32,023 bases of DNA from Glaciihabitans sp. (GTDB taxonomy: Bacteria; Actinomycetota; Actinomycetes; Actinomycetales; Microbacteriaceae): positions 1 through 32,023 of the forward strand of contig JAODMY010000063.1 in the NCBI GenBank assembly GCA_025465535.1, written 5' to 3'. Below are positions 7,532-14,787 of the stretch, piece after piece. Below the pieces are notes generated by a model. The model had not been told where the DNA came from. It worked only from the letters and a program-made list of their open reading frames with translations, and did not search any database. A program made the translations under genes and the position numbers. The stretch's first letter is position 1. Each line of letters begins with the position of its first letter.

Positions 7532-8280
7532 GCTTGTGCCTCCGTGTAGGTCTTGCTTCCGGTGATGTACCCGACGACGTCATCGCTCGTCGTTTTCGTT
7601 GCTTCAACCGACGCGACCATCTGTCCCAGGTACAGCACGCTGATGTAGTCGGCGACCTCGAAGACATCCACGAGGTTGTGGCTGATCATGAGAACGCCGA
7701 CGCCTCGTTCGGCGAGTCGGTTGATCAGCGCAAGTACCTGCTCGGTCTGGGCGACGCCAAGAGCCGCCGTCGGTTCATCGAGGATGACGACCTTCGCCTC
7801 CTTGAGCACCGATCGAGCTATCGCCACGGTCTGTCGCTGCCCGCCGGACAACGACGCGACCTTTTGGCGAACGGACTTGACGGTTCGCACGGAGAGCGAG
7901 CGAAGGGTCTCGGAAGCCTCGCGTTCCATCTTTCCTTCGTCGAATGTCCCGAACTCGGTCTCTTCGCGACCGAGGAACATGTTCTGCACGATGTCGAGGT
8001 TGTCGCACAGCGCGAGGTCCTGGTAAACGACCTCGATGCCGAGACGCGATGCCTCACGCGGGTTGTGCAGGGCGACGAGTTGACCCTCGAATCGCACCTC
8101 CCCCTCGTCATACGGCTGCACGCCCGCGAGTCCCTTGATCAGAGTCGACTTACCAGCACCGTTATCGCCAACGAGTGCGGTGATCTTGCCTGGATAGACC
8201 TTCAGCGAGACGCCCTTGAGCACGCTCACCGGGCCAAAGCTTTTCTTGACGTCCGTCAATTCGATGATCGGAGCATCCAT
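7528..8280 (-). CDS. Sugar ABC importer ATPase, single-domain XylG/FrcA-like
   Basis: Cytoplasmic ATPase of the CUT2 importer. Walker A is GDNGAGKST (38-46), followed by the Q-loop region EVVYQDLALCDNL, signature LSGGQ, Walker B VVILDEPTAAL and switch ISHN. At 250 residues it has only one nucleotide-binding domain, whereas most CUT2 ATPases (RbsA, XylG) have two in tandem; FrcA of Sinorhizobium is a known single-domain case, so it probably works as a homodimer. A ribosome binding site AAAGGAACGTGAC precedes the ATG. It is separated from the binding-protein gene by about 150 bp with two stem-loops. Confidence 0.88.
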   Translation of the reverse strand: MDAPIIELTDVKKSFGPVSVLKGVSLKVYPGKITALVGDNGAGKSTLIKGLAGVQPYDEGEVRFEGQLVALHNPREASRLGIEVVYQDLALCDNLDIVQNMFLGREETEFGTFDEGKMEREASETLRSLSVRTVKSVRQKVASLSGGQRQTVAIARSVLKEAKVVILDEPTAALGVAQTEQVLALINRLAERGVGVLMISHNLVDVFEVADYISVLYLGQMVASVEATKTTSDDVVGYITGSKTYTEAQA

Positions 8281-8299
8281 GTCACGTTCCTTTCAATTC

Positions 8300-8319
8300 C
8301 CGGGACAACCCTGTCCCGG
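8300..8319 (-). repeat. Intercistronic stem-loop
   Basis: CCGGGACA (8300-8307) and TGTCCCGG (8312-8319) form an 8-bp hairpin with a 4-nt loop, 20 bp upstream of the ATPase start codon. It could modulate translation or stability of the downstream message. Confidence 0.55.
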
Positions 8320-8357
8320 CAGCAGTAGAGGCAAGCACACATAATCCTGCGGGCAAA

Positions 8358-8396
8358 GGCTCCGCACCGGGTCGATGACAAACCCGGCACGGAGCC
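8358..8396 (-). repeat. Large intercistronic stem-loop after the binding-protein gene
   Basis: GGCTCCG (8358-8364) pairs with CGGAGCC (8390-8396), and CCGGGT (8367-8372) with ACCCGG (8382-8387), with a CA/CA internal bulge and a 9-nt loop. It lies 33 bp after the binding-protein stop and has no T-tract on the transcribed strand. Such stems commonly stabilise the upstream message or attenuate read-through so that binding protein exceeds the membrane subunits (inference). Confidence 0.6.
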
Positions 8397-8429
8397 CTCA
8401 ACGGCAAATGCCCTGCAGGACGCTGGAGC

Positions 8430-9503
8430 CTAGCTCACGCCGTATTTCTTGCACATGGCCGCGACATTGGTCGTGCAAATGTCGGTTGCCTTGGCGTCTC
8501 CTGCGGTCACTACCTGTTCCACCTTGTCGGCGGTGATCAGGATCGGCGTTACCGCAATGAACGGCTTGCCATAGAGCGTGGTCGCCGCCCCGGGCTTCTT
8601 GCCCTTGAGGAGCTGGATCGCCAGCTTCGAGGCAGCACTCGCCTCGAGCTTGAACGGCTTGTAGACCGTTGCGGTCTGCTTACCGAGGAGCACGTTCTGG
8701 AGACCGGCAGTCGAGGCGTCCTGCCCGGAGACTGGAACCTTCAGGCCGTTCTTGTCGAGCACCGTGATGACGCCCGCCGCGTTGGTGTCGTTTGCGACCC
8801 AGACCGCGTCGACCTTCCCGCCGAGCGAGGTCAGTGCCTGCTCGAAGTTGGTCGCCGTCTTGTCGCCGTCCCAGACACCGGTCGGCTCGGCAGCCGGCTT
8901 GATGCCCGCTGCACTCATGACCGCTGCTGCGCCGTCGTGGAACAGCTTGGCGTTGCCATCCGTCGGGTCTCCACCCATGTAGACGACAACCGCTTTGGCA
9001 GGATCTTTGTTCTCGGCCTTGAGCCCGTCAACGATCGACTGGCCTTCCAGCCCACCCACCTTCGTGTTGTCGAACGACACGTAGTAGTCGGCGAGCATCT
9101 TCGGGGCGGTCGTCGGACCCGTTGTGATCGGACGATCGTACGCGATGACCGGGATGCCCTGTTTCTGAGCCTTCTGGGTCACGGCGACGGCCGCACCGTT
9201 GTAGTCAACGAGGATCATGACGCCACAGCCCTTGGTGAGCTCCTGGTCGGCGATCGCCGCGTACTTGTTGGTGTCGCCCTGGGCGTTCTGAACATCGGCC
9301 GTGAAGCCTGCATCCGTGAACGCTTTCGTGAGGGCGGGCCGGTCACCGTTCTCCCAACGCGGCGAGGAAGCCGAGTCCGGGAGGATGACGCAGGCACGGG
9401 TTGAGGCTTTGGTACCACCGCTGCTCGAGCCGGAACAACCGGTAAGCAGCAGGGCCGACGCCGAAATGACGACAGCGACAGAGATCCATGAAGATGTCTT
9501 CAT
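8430..9503 (-). CDS. Sugar ABC importer substrate-binding lipoprotein, XylF-like
   Basis: Extracytoplasmic binding protein, 357 residues from the ATG at 9503, which has AAAGGGAG 4 nt upstream; the frame runs further up, but without a better start. A signal peptide with lipobox LLTGC puts the lipidated Cys at residue 23, followed by a Ser/Gly linker. The mature part is a type I periplasmic-binding fold. VSGQDASTAGLQNVLLGKQ followed by TATVYKP is typical of XylF-like proteins rather than RbsB. It is the first gene of the importer operon; downstream stem-loops may raise its level relative to the ATPase and permease. Xylose or a related sugar is inferred from family only. Confidence 0.9.
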   Translation of the reverse strand: MKTSSWISVAVVISASALLLTGCSGSSSGGTKASTRACVILPDSASSPRWENGDRPALTKAFTDAGFTADVQNAQGDTNKYAAIADQELTKGCGVMILVDYNGAAVAVTQKAQKQGIPVIAYDRPITTGPTTAPKMLADYYVSFDNTKVGGLEGQSIVDGLKAENKDPAKAVVVYMGGDPTDGNAKLFHDGAAAVMSAAGIKPAAEPTGVWDGDKTATNFEQALTSLGGKVDAVWVANDTNAAGVITVLDKNGLKVPVSGQDASTAGLQNVLLGKQTATVYKPFKLEASAASKLAIQLLKGKKPGAATTLYGKPFIAVTPILITADKVEQVVTAGDAKATDICTTNVAAMCKKYGVS

Positions 9504-9708
9504 ATCACTCCCTTTCTGGTATGAGGAAAACACTCCTTGGTGTCCACGCTCAACGATGAGTAGTGGCGTTCTGAGCATCTACCCAATCCAGGCCGTTCGA
9601 CAGATACTCAGATCACAGTTTCATAACCTCTTCCAAGGCCAAGAACCCTGATTTCACGAAGGAGACATACCAATCCCTCAGGCGACCAGCCGCCATGCTG
9701 ACCTCGGA

Positions 9709-10383
9709 TCAGGCCTGCACAAGTGAGCCCGATTCACCAGCAACGATGTTCGCATCGGCACTCACGAAGGCCTTCGGGTTTCGCTTCGCCCACAGCAGGA
9801 GACCGATGTAGGTCAGGTCGAAGACGCTGCACAGCAGGCCGATCCAGAGGAGAAATGGGGAGTGCCCGATCGCGCCGAGCAGGAGGGTCGGGGCGAGGGT
9901 GCCGATCCACTTGGCGATGGCAATCAGCAAGGTCTGGCCGTGTCCGCCGCGCCGCGAGATGAACATGGCGATGAACAGTCCGGACATGAGCAGGTTCTGC
10001 AGGAACGCGGAATAGCGAGCGGCATCGTTCCAGCCGAACTGGACGATGAACAGCGACTGGACGGCATATGCGGTACCGAAGACGAGGATGCCCCAGCCGA
10101 TGAAGAGCGGCCGAGTCACGAAGGACGGCAGGCTGGCGCGACCGAATCGGAAGAACGTGTAGACGATGACCACATCCGCCGCGGCCCAGGCGATGTTGAT
10201 GACTGCCTGCGCGGACACGGAGGTGGTGAGTCCGTGGATCGCATTGATCGATTCCCACGCGATATTCAACCCAAGCGCCGCGACCGGCATGGCATAGGTC
10301 TTGAACTTGAACCCGACTCGGATCGCGTCGATGTAGACGATCGTCCACGCGATTCCACTCAGAAGCGTAAGGAATAGGGACAT
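9709..10383 (-). CDS. Seven-helix membrane protein resembling Pyr4-type terpene cyclases
   Basis: 224-residue integral membrane protein with about seven hydrophobic segments and short loops. The ATG at 10383 is chosen because GGAG lies 7 nt upstream. The pattern matches, as far as I can judge by eye, the Pyr4/PaxB family of transmembrane terpene cyclases: WTIVYIDAIRVGFKFKTYAMP, LGLNIAWESI with Glu44, and FDLTYIGLLLW with Asp189. In fungal Pyr4 one Glu and one Asp in equivalent helices are required for protonation-initiated cyclisation. Actinobacterial relatives exist but few have a known role. No prenyltransferase, epoxidase or polyprenyl synthase is nearby, so the substrate is open. It follows a TetR gene by 13 bp and is probably controlled by it. 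Confidence 0.6.
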   Translation of the reverse strand: MSLFLTLLSGIAWTIVYIDAIRVGFKFKTYAMPVAALGLNIAWESINAIHGLTTSVSAQAVINIAWAAADVVIVYTFFRFGRASLPSFVTRPLFIGWGILVFGTAYAVQSLFIVQFGWNDAARYSAFLQNLLMSGLFIAMFISRRGGHGQTLLIAIAKWIGTLAPTLLLGAIGHSPFLLWIGLLCSVFDLTYIGLLLWAKRNPKAFVSADANIVAGESGSLVQA

Positions 10384-10396
10384 TGTGATCTCCAGA

Positions 10397-11020
10397 TTAT
10401 GAGACAGGAAGGTGACCAGGAGAGTCCTGGCCAACGTTGTGCGGGAGTGCCGATCGATATCGACGGATGAGGTCTGCCACGGAATCGCCTATTTCGTGCG
10501 GTTCGTCCGCGACCGAGGTCGCCAGGTTGGTGAGCAGCAGCCCCTGCAGCGCGGCGCTGACGGCCAACGCCCGAACGCGCGCGCCAAGGTATGGCGTCAG
10601 CACCTCGGCCAGCTGGCCATTGAAGAAGGCCACGATCGGTCGCAGGTCGGGATCGTGACCGGCCGCCACGATCAACTCGAAGACCGCCGCCGTCTCGATC
10701 CTTCGTTCGGACACCAGGCGAGTGGCGAAGGCCGCACACACCTCTGGAGTGTCGTCGATGCTCGATGCGACGGACCGGACGAGGTCGGCGAGCTCGAGGC
10801 CGATGTTTGATCCGGCGTACTGCAGTGTCTCGCGACGCAGCTCGCCGATCGAGGGAAAGTGGTAGCTCACGGAGGCGATCGAGACCTTGGCTTCCGAAGC
10901 CGCGGCGCGATGCGTCAGGGCGCTTGAGCCCCGGCCGGCGACGACTCGCACCGCGGCGTCAAGTACGAGGATGCGCCGCGCAGCGCCTCGAGCATGTCGC
11001 CCGTCTTCCTCGTCGCTCAT
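10397..11020 (-). CDS. TetR-family transcriptional regulator
   Basis: 207-residue regulator. The ATG at 11020 is preferred because AGGGGTGGCG precedes it; a TTG five codons upstream is the alternative. The N-terminal TetR helix-turn-helix occupies about residues 12-60, with ILDAAVRVVAGRG-like and SIASVSYHFPSIGELRRETLQ segments (HTH and the conserved YHF). The C-terminal domain is helical and variable, as expected for ligand binding. It is transcribed 13 bp ahead of the Pyr4-like membrane protein, so it probably represses its own operon in response to a hydrophobic ligand. The -10-like TATACT and the CTAAC/GTTAG repeat just upstream would be the control site. Confidence 0.85.
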   Translation of the reverse strand: MSDEEDGRHARGAARRILVLDAAVRVVAGRGSSALTHRAAASEAKVSIASVSYHFPSIGELRRETLQYAGSNIGLELADLVRSVASSIDDTPEVCAAFATRLVSERRIETAAVFELIVAAGHDPDLRPIVAFFNGQLAEVLTPYLGARVRALAVSAALQGLLLTNLATSVADEPHEIGDSVADLIRRYRSALPHNVGQDSPGHLPVS

Positions 11021-11025
11021 CGCCA

Positions 11026-11055
11026 CCCCTAACAATCAGTATAAATGTACCGTTA
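11026..11055 (-). promoter_or_regulatory. Probable promoter/operator of the TetR-cyclase operon
   Basis: In an AT-rich patch the minus strand carries CTAAC (starting about 11055) and GTTAG (ending about 11028) as ends of a 28-bp weak inverted repeat, with TATACT as a good -10 box between them. A clear -35 box is not seen. The arrangement fits a self-repressing TetR gene. Confidence 0.4.
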
Positions 11056-11101
11056 GTTTGTCCGGCCCGCAACGCCGCGCTCGATGAGTTGCCACGCACC
11101 C

Positions 11102-11164
11102 CGTCCAGTCTGGTCAAATGGTCCTTCCCGGGCACCGGGAAGGACCATTTGACCAGACTGGACG
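11102..11164. repeat. Perfect palindrome, 30-bp arms with 3-nt loop
   Basis: Positions 11102-11131 are the exact reverse complement of 11135-11164, with GCA between. The arm begins CGTCCAGTCTGG and ends CCTTCCCGG. There is no T-tract. It lies downstream of the 99-residue protein gene and upstream of the TetR promoter, so it may act as a terminator or transcript end, or be a dispersed genomic palindrome. Confidence 0.9.
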
Positions 11165-11215
11165 AGGGCGCTGGGAGGGTGGAGGGGAAAGGGTGGGCGA
11201 CGGCGCGGTGGGCGG

Positions 11216-11314
11216 CTGCGCGAGTGCGTGCTGCGCGGATGCGCGAGTGCGTGCTGCGCGAGTGCGTGCTGCGCGAGTGCGCGGGTGTGTGCTGCGCGGG
11301 TGCGCGGGTGCGCG
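11216..11314. repeat. GC-rich tandem repeat of 15- and 23-bp units
   Basis: Five units run in order 15, 23, 15, 23, 23 bp, each starting CTGCGCG. They are built from an 8-mer GCGCGAGT (or GCGCGGGT) and a 7-mer GCGTGCT; 23-bp units hold one extra 8-mer. The array ends exactly at the stop codon of the minus-strand 99-residue gene. No plausible protein is encoded in any frame. I see no further gene between 11056 and 11314. Confidence 0.85.
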
Positions 11315-11614
11315 CTACAGCGCGGCGTTCTGCTGCGGGATCGGGCCCGTGACCGCGCGGGCAATCGCGTCCCGCTCTGCGGCAAGTGATTGCAGCGTAT
11401 CGGCGTCGAGCGCCAGATCGACCATGTCGTCGAATGGATTGCCGAGTCCGCTGCGGGCATGAACCGCAGCCGCGTAGGCCGTCGCCGCAGCGCGAACCTT
11501 GGCGGTCGCTCGCTGCGACCGTTTGAGCGAAACCTGCCGCGCCCCCGCGACTTCCGCGTGCTTACGCAGAGCCTTGATGAGATCTTTGAGGGCGGAATCG
11601 ATCTTCTTGGACAT
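11315..11614 (-). CDS. Conserved-looking small helical protein of unknown function
   Basis: 99 residues from the ATG at 11614, beginning MSKKIDSALKDLIKALRKH. It is predicted to be largely alpha-helical, with a basic N-terminal half (many Lys/Arg) and an acidic, Leu/Ala-rich second half including GLGNPFDDMVDLALDADT. No membrane segment, signal or known motif is seen. Upstream in-frame starts exist (another ATG 18 bp earlier and a start at 11695), but the residues there look unlike protein. No strong ribosome binding site is present. The gene is flanked downstream by the tandem repeat that begins at its stop codon. Function not recognised; the charge layout could suit a nucleic-acid-associated protein (guess). 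Confidence 0.6.
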   Translation of the reverse strand: MSKKIDSALKDLIKALRKHAEVAGARQVSLKRSQRATAKVRAAATAYAAAVHARSGLGNPFDDMVDLALDADTLQSLAAERDAIARAVTGPIPQQNAAL

Positions 11615-11713
11615 GCTCACATTGTGACGCATCAAGGTGAACGCGCAATCCTCTGGTCCGAAGTTCGCGGGCAGCGGATGAGGCGCGGCAGGCACCGAGT
11701 CGCTGCAACACCG

Positions 11714-12223
11714 CTACAAGAACCGGTGCATGATGTGCAGCCCGACCAGGCCGAGCGACCGATGCTCGAACGCCTCGGGGACGGTGCCGATGATCGCGAA
11801 GCCGAGTTCCTGCCAGAGGTGGACCGCCGCCGTATTCGACTCGACGACCGCGTTGAACTGCATCGCCGCGTATCCGTCGGCACGGGCGAGATCGAGAACG
11901 TGCTGGCCGAGCGCCCGTCCGACGCCGCGACCACGGGCATTCGAGGCGACCATGAAGCTCGCGGTCCCGACGTGCGAGCCGCGCCCTGGACGGTTGGGGC
12001 CGACCTTCGCCGTTCCGAGGATCCGGTCGCCGTCGACAGCGACCACCGTGTGCGCCGGGGCAGGCTCGACCCAAACGGCCCTTGCCTGCTCCTCGGACCA
12101 GTTCGGATCGTAGGCGTAGGTCTCCCCCGCGTCGACGACCTCGCGGAAGATCTGGTAGACCTGCGGCCAGTCCGCATCGCGCCAATCTCGTATCGTGACG
12201 GGGCGAATCACAGGCTCAGGCAT
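11714..12223 (-). CDS. GNAT-family N-acetyltransferase
   Basis: 169-residue cytoplasmic acetyltransferase using acetyl-CoA. The ATG at 12223 has GGGAG at a suitable distance; a longer start at 12250 is less likely. The GNAT fold is visible: N-terminal IRPVTIRDWRDADWPQVYQIF, the beta-4 strand ASFMVASN, the pyrophosphate loop ARGRGVGRAL, and NAVVESNTAAVHLWQELGF, the conserved motif B Asn and helix. It resembles the phosphinothricin/toxin-acetylating group, which cannot be taken as evidence of substrate. It appears monocistronic. Confidence 0.88.
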   Translation of the reverse strand: MPEPVIRPVTIRDWRDADWPQVYQIFREVVDAGETYAYDPNWSEEQARAVWVEPAPAHTVVAVDGDRILGTAKVGPNRPGRGSHVGTASFMVASNARGRGVGRALGQHVLDLARADGYAAMQFNAVVESNTAAVHLWQELGFAIIGTVPEAFEHRSLGLVGLHIMHRFL

Positions 12224-12347
12224 CCACGCTCTCCCTGGTTTCGATGACATGTTCGTCCGGGTCGAAGTGGCGGAGCGTACGGCGAAAGCTGCTCGCGCGG
12301 TGCGGCCGGGCGTGGCTCGATTGACGCCGCGACCCGCACACGCCGTG

Positions 12348-12722
12348 TCACGGATTGACCGGCGGGGCCCAGCCGGGCCTCGGGATGAGGCAGAAGGGAT
12401 GACCGATTGGATCCGCGAAGACGTTCTTGCCGCCCACTAGCCTGCGGGCGCCAAGCGACACCACGGCCACCTCGGCATCCTCGAGGTCGTCCACCATGAC
12501 GTCGAAATGGATCTGCTGGGGCTTCGCCGGATCCGGCCAGTCCGGCGCCCGATAGCCGTCGACCCGCTGGAACGCGAGCCCGGACGTGGTGTCGTTCCGC
12601 GAGACGACGACCCAGCCGGGCGAGGTAAAGGTGATCGGCATGCCGAGGAGAGCGGAATAGAAACGGGCAAGCTCCTCTGGATCCGGGCAATCGAGGATCA
12701 CGTGATGCAGCCGACCGATCAT
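12348..12722 (-). CDS. VOC-fold (glyoxalase/bleomycin resistance-like) protein
   Basis: 124-residue protein with one full vicinal-oxygen-chelate domain: LHHVILDCPDPEELARFYSA at the N-terminus, QQIHFDVMVDDLEDAEVAVV in the middle, and DPIGHPFCLIPR near the end. The ATG at 12722 starts directly at the first strand of the fold; the longer open frame to 12923 runs antisense into the hydrolase gene and is rejected. His6 or His7, His93 and a late acidic or polar residue could be metal ligands, but the family is too diverse to name a substrate. It is divergent from the alpha/beta hydrolase, with about 75 bp between. Confidence 0.85.
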   Translation of the reverse strand: MIGRLHHVILDCPDPEELARFYSALLGMPITFTSPGWVVVSRNDTTSGLAFQRVDGYRAPDWPDPAKPQQIHFDVMVDDLEDAEVAVVSLGARRLVGGKNVFADPIGHPFCLIPRPGWAPPVNP

Positions 12723-12785
12723 GCCAAGAGTGTGCCACCGATCGACCTCCCGGTGCCATCTCTTCCGTGCTCGCCACCGCCGACC

Positions 12786-12791
12786 TACGAT
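12786..12791 (+). promoter_or_regulatory. -10-like element of the hydrolase gene
   Basis: TACGAT ends 6 nt before the ATG at 12798, the same geometry as at 5843-5848. A leaderless transcript would start at that ATG. A -35 box is weak at best. Confidence 0.35.
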
Positions 12792-12797
12792 ATGCGG

Positions 12798-13664
12798 ATG
12801 ACGACAGCCTGGGATGTCCGGCTCGACGACGGCCGCGTGCTGAGAGTTCACGACAGCGCCCCGCGCATCAGCGCGGTTCAGGACGGTGGCGGCCCTCGCG
12901 ACGCGTTCACGATCCTCTGGCACACGGGCTCACCGCAGACCGGCGCGCTTCTCGATCCGCTTCTCGCGGCGACGGCCGAGCGCGGAATCCGACTCCTCTC
13001 CTATGGGCGACCCGGCTACGGCGGATCGACGGTGCTCCCGGAGCGGGATGTCGCATCCGCAGCATCCGACGTCGCCCAGATCGCGGACACGCTGGGCCTC
13101 GATCGCTTCGCGGTCATGGGGCACTCCGGCGGCGGTCCACACGCGCTCGCCTGCGCGGCGCTGCTGCCGGACCGGATCTCGGGCGTGGTGGCCCTCGCGA
13201 GCCTCGCTCCTTTCGAGGTGGACGGCATCGACGACTGGTTCGGCGGCATGGCCTCCGACGGCGAATCACTGCGCGCGGCGGCCCGGGGGCGAGAGGCCCG
13301 CGAGCGCTACGAAGCGACGGCAGAGTTCGACGCGACCAGCTTCATCGATCGCGACTATGCCCTTCTCGATGGCGCCTGGGCGTCACTGGGAGCCGATGCC
13401 GGCCGCGCCTCCAGCGAGGGGCCAGAGGGCCTCATCGCCGACGACCTGTCTTTCGTGAAGCCGTGGGGCTTCGAGGTTTCGACGATCACGGCGCCGGTAC
13501 TGATCGTCCAGGGCGGACTGGATCGGATCATCCCGCCCTCGCACGGTGACTGGCTGATGCGACACATCCCCGGCGCGGAGTTGTGGTTCCGCCCAGGCGA
13601 CGGCCACATCTCGATCCTCGATTCGTGTCCGCTCGCGATGGATTGGCTGCGCCAGAACGCGTGA
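12798..13664 (+). CDS. Alpha/beta-fold hydrolase
   Basis: 288-residue hydrolase without signal peptide. The nucleophile elbow is GHSGGGPHA (Ser), the oxyanion region is ILWHTGSPQTG, the acid is probably the Asp in VQGGLDRIIPPSHG, and the base is the His in GDGHISIL, so the triad is complete. The lid region lies between the fifth and sixth strands and holds many charged residues. The start at 12798 is chosen for the leaderless-type -10 spacing; ATG at 12792 is the alternative. The substrate is not deducible; epoxide hydrolases, esterases and haloperoxidase-like enzymes share this pattern. The next gene follows 32 bp later on the same strand. Confidence 0.88.
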   Translation: MTTAWDVRLDDGRVLRVHDSAPRISAVQDGGGPRDAFTILWHTGSPQTGALLDPLLAATAERGIRLLSYGRPGYGGSTVLPERDVASAASDVAQIADTLGLDRFAVMGHSGGGPHALACAALLPDRISGVVALASLAPFEVDGIDDWFGGMASDGESLRAAARGREARERYEATAEFDATSFIDRDYALLDGAWASLGADAGRASSEGPEGLIADDLSFVKPWGFEVSTITAPVLIVQGGLDRIIPPSHGDWLMRHIPGAELWFRPGDGHISILDSCPLAMDWLRQNA

Positions 13665-13696
13665 CCCCGAATTTGTCCGCCGCTGGGTTGGGAAAC

Positions 13697-14746
13697 ATGG
13701 CACCTGTGCCGATGCAACTGCGCAGGTTGCCGACGGAGCGCGCCATGCTGCATGAAGTCCGCACGAGTTCTGACGCCATCGGGCTGACCGGCCTGCTGGC
13801 GATGCACGGGCGGCGCGCCCGGCGCGTGTCGGTACCGGGTTCGGCGGCCGTCGAGGGTTTTCGCTGGGCGTTCCGGGATCGATGGACGCAGACCTGGTGG
13901 CCGCAGGGTGTTTCCGTCGGGGAGCACGAGGGCATCCCGTTGGCGATGGTGAGCTGGTACGCCCAGCCGCGACACGGACGCTCCATGGGGTCGCGCCTCA
14001 GCATTCTCGACCTGCGCGACGCGGTGCGTCCGAGGTATCACCACGTGCTGCTCGTGGCGCCTCGACGCGACGGCCCGGCTATCGCCTTCGACGCGGTTCG
14101 CGTGCACGCGGGCGGCATCGCCTGGGCCGGTGACAGGATCTTCGTGGCGGCGACGTTCGGCGGCATCCGCGAATTTCGGCTCAGCGATATCGTTCGGGTC
14201 CCGTCGAGGGGACCGCTCCCTCGCCCGACCGACCCCTTCGGCCACCGCTTCCTGCTGCCCCAATTCGCAAGCTACGAACCTTCGGCGACCAAGCACGACG
14301 ACCGGATGCGCTACTCCTTTGTGTCCGTCGAGAGCGCAAGTGCCGACGCCACCTCGCAAGCCGAGCCGGCAGACGGCGGCGATGAGCTTCGACTCATCGT
14401 CGGCGAGTACGGAACGAGCGACAAGCCACGACTCGGGCGGATGCGGCTGGGCGACGATGGAGCCGTGATCGACGAGATCCACGTCCCAGGGATCGCAGGC
14501 ATGCAGGGCGCGGTCGTTCACGACGGCAGGTGGTTAGTGAGCGCTGGCAGGGGCGACGAGAGCGGTGGTGACCTCTGGGTCGGAACACCGGGAGCAATGG
14601 CCAGGCGGCAGGGAGTGCTGCCGCCCGGGCCGGAGGATCTCGCCGTCTGGCCGGAACGCGATCAGCTCTGGTGCGTCACCGAGTTCCCCGGAAAGCGCTG
14701 GGTGTTCGCGATGGACCTCGAACGATGGGCCTCGAGCGATGGATGA
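13697..14746 (+). CDS. Propeller-like protein of unknown function
   Basis: 349 residues from the ATG at 13697; the open frame extends back into the hydrolase gene, but those residues are not credible. There is no signal peptide. Repeated strand patterns of the type GGIAWAGDRIFVAATFGGIREFRL, GMQGAVVHDGRWLVSAGRG and PEDLAVWPERDQLWCVTE spaced along the protein suggest a beta-propeller. The N-terminal part holds several Trp-rich segments. Such proteins may bind or hydrolyse small molecules (lactonase-like), but no metal-ligand set of the SMP-30 family could be identified. It probably shares a transcript with the hydrolase. Confidence 0.7.
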   Translation: MAPVPMQLRRLPTERAMLHEVRTSSDAIGLTGLLAMHGRRARRVSVPGSAAVEGFRWAFRDRWTQTWWPQGVSVGEHEGIPLAMVSWYAQPRHGRSMGSRLSILDLRDAVRPRYHHVLLVAPRRDGPAIAFDAVRVHAGGIAWAGDRIFVAATFGGIREFRLSDIVRVPSRGPLPRPTDPFGHRFLLPQFASYEPSATKHDDRMRYSFVSVESASADATSQAEPADGGDELRLIVGEYGTSDKPRLGRMRLGDDGAVIDEIHVPGIAGMQGAVVHDGRWLVSAGRGDESGGDLWVGTPGAMARRQGVLPPGPEDLAVWPERDQLWCVTEFPGKRWVFAMDLERWASSDG

Positions 14747-14787
14747 ACGGAGGTGGGCGCGTCTTGTCGATGGGTTTATCGTGAAGC

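Noticed and set aside
11216..11314. CRISPR-like array
   Set aside because: Units are contiguous without unique spacers and there are no cas genes.
11053..11460. Minus-strand and plus-strand open frames across the palindrome and tandem repeat
   Set aside because: The translated residues are repeats of low complexity and the repeat unit length is not a multiple of three; no ribosome site.
12723..12923. N-terminal extension of the VOC-fold protein
   Set aside because: It would overlap the divergent hydrolase gene and its residues do not belong to the fold, which begins directly at the ATG at 12722.
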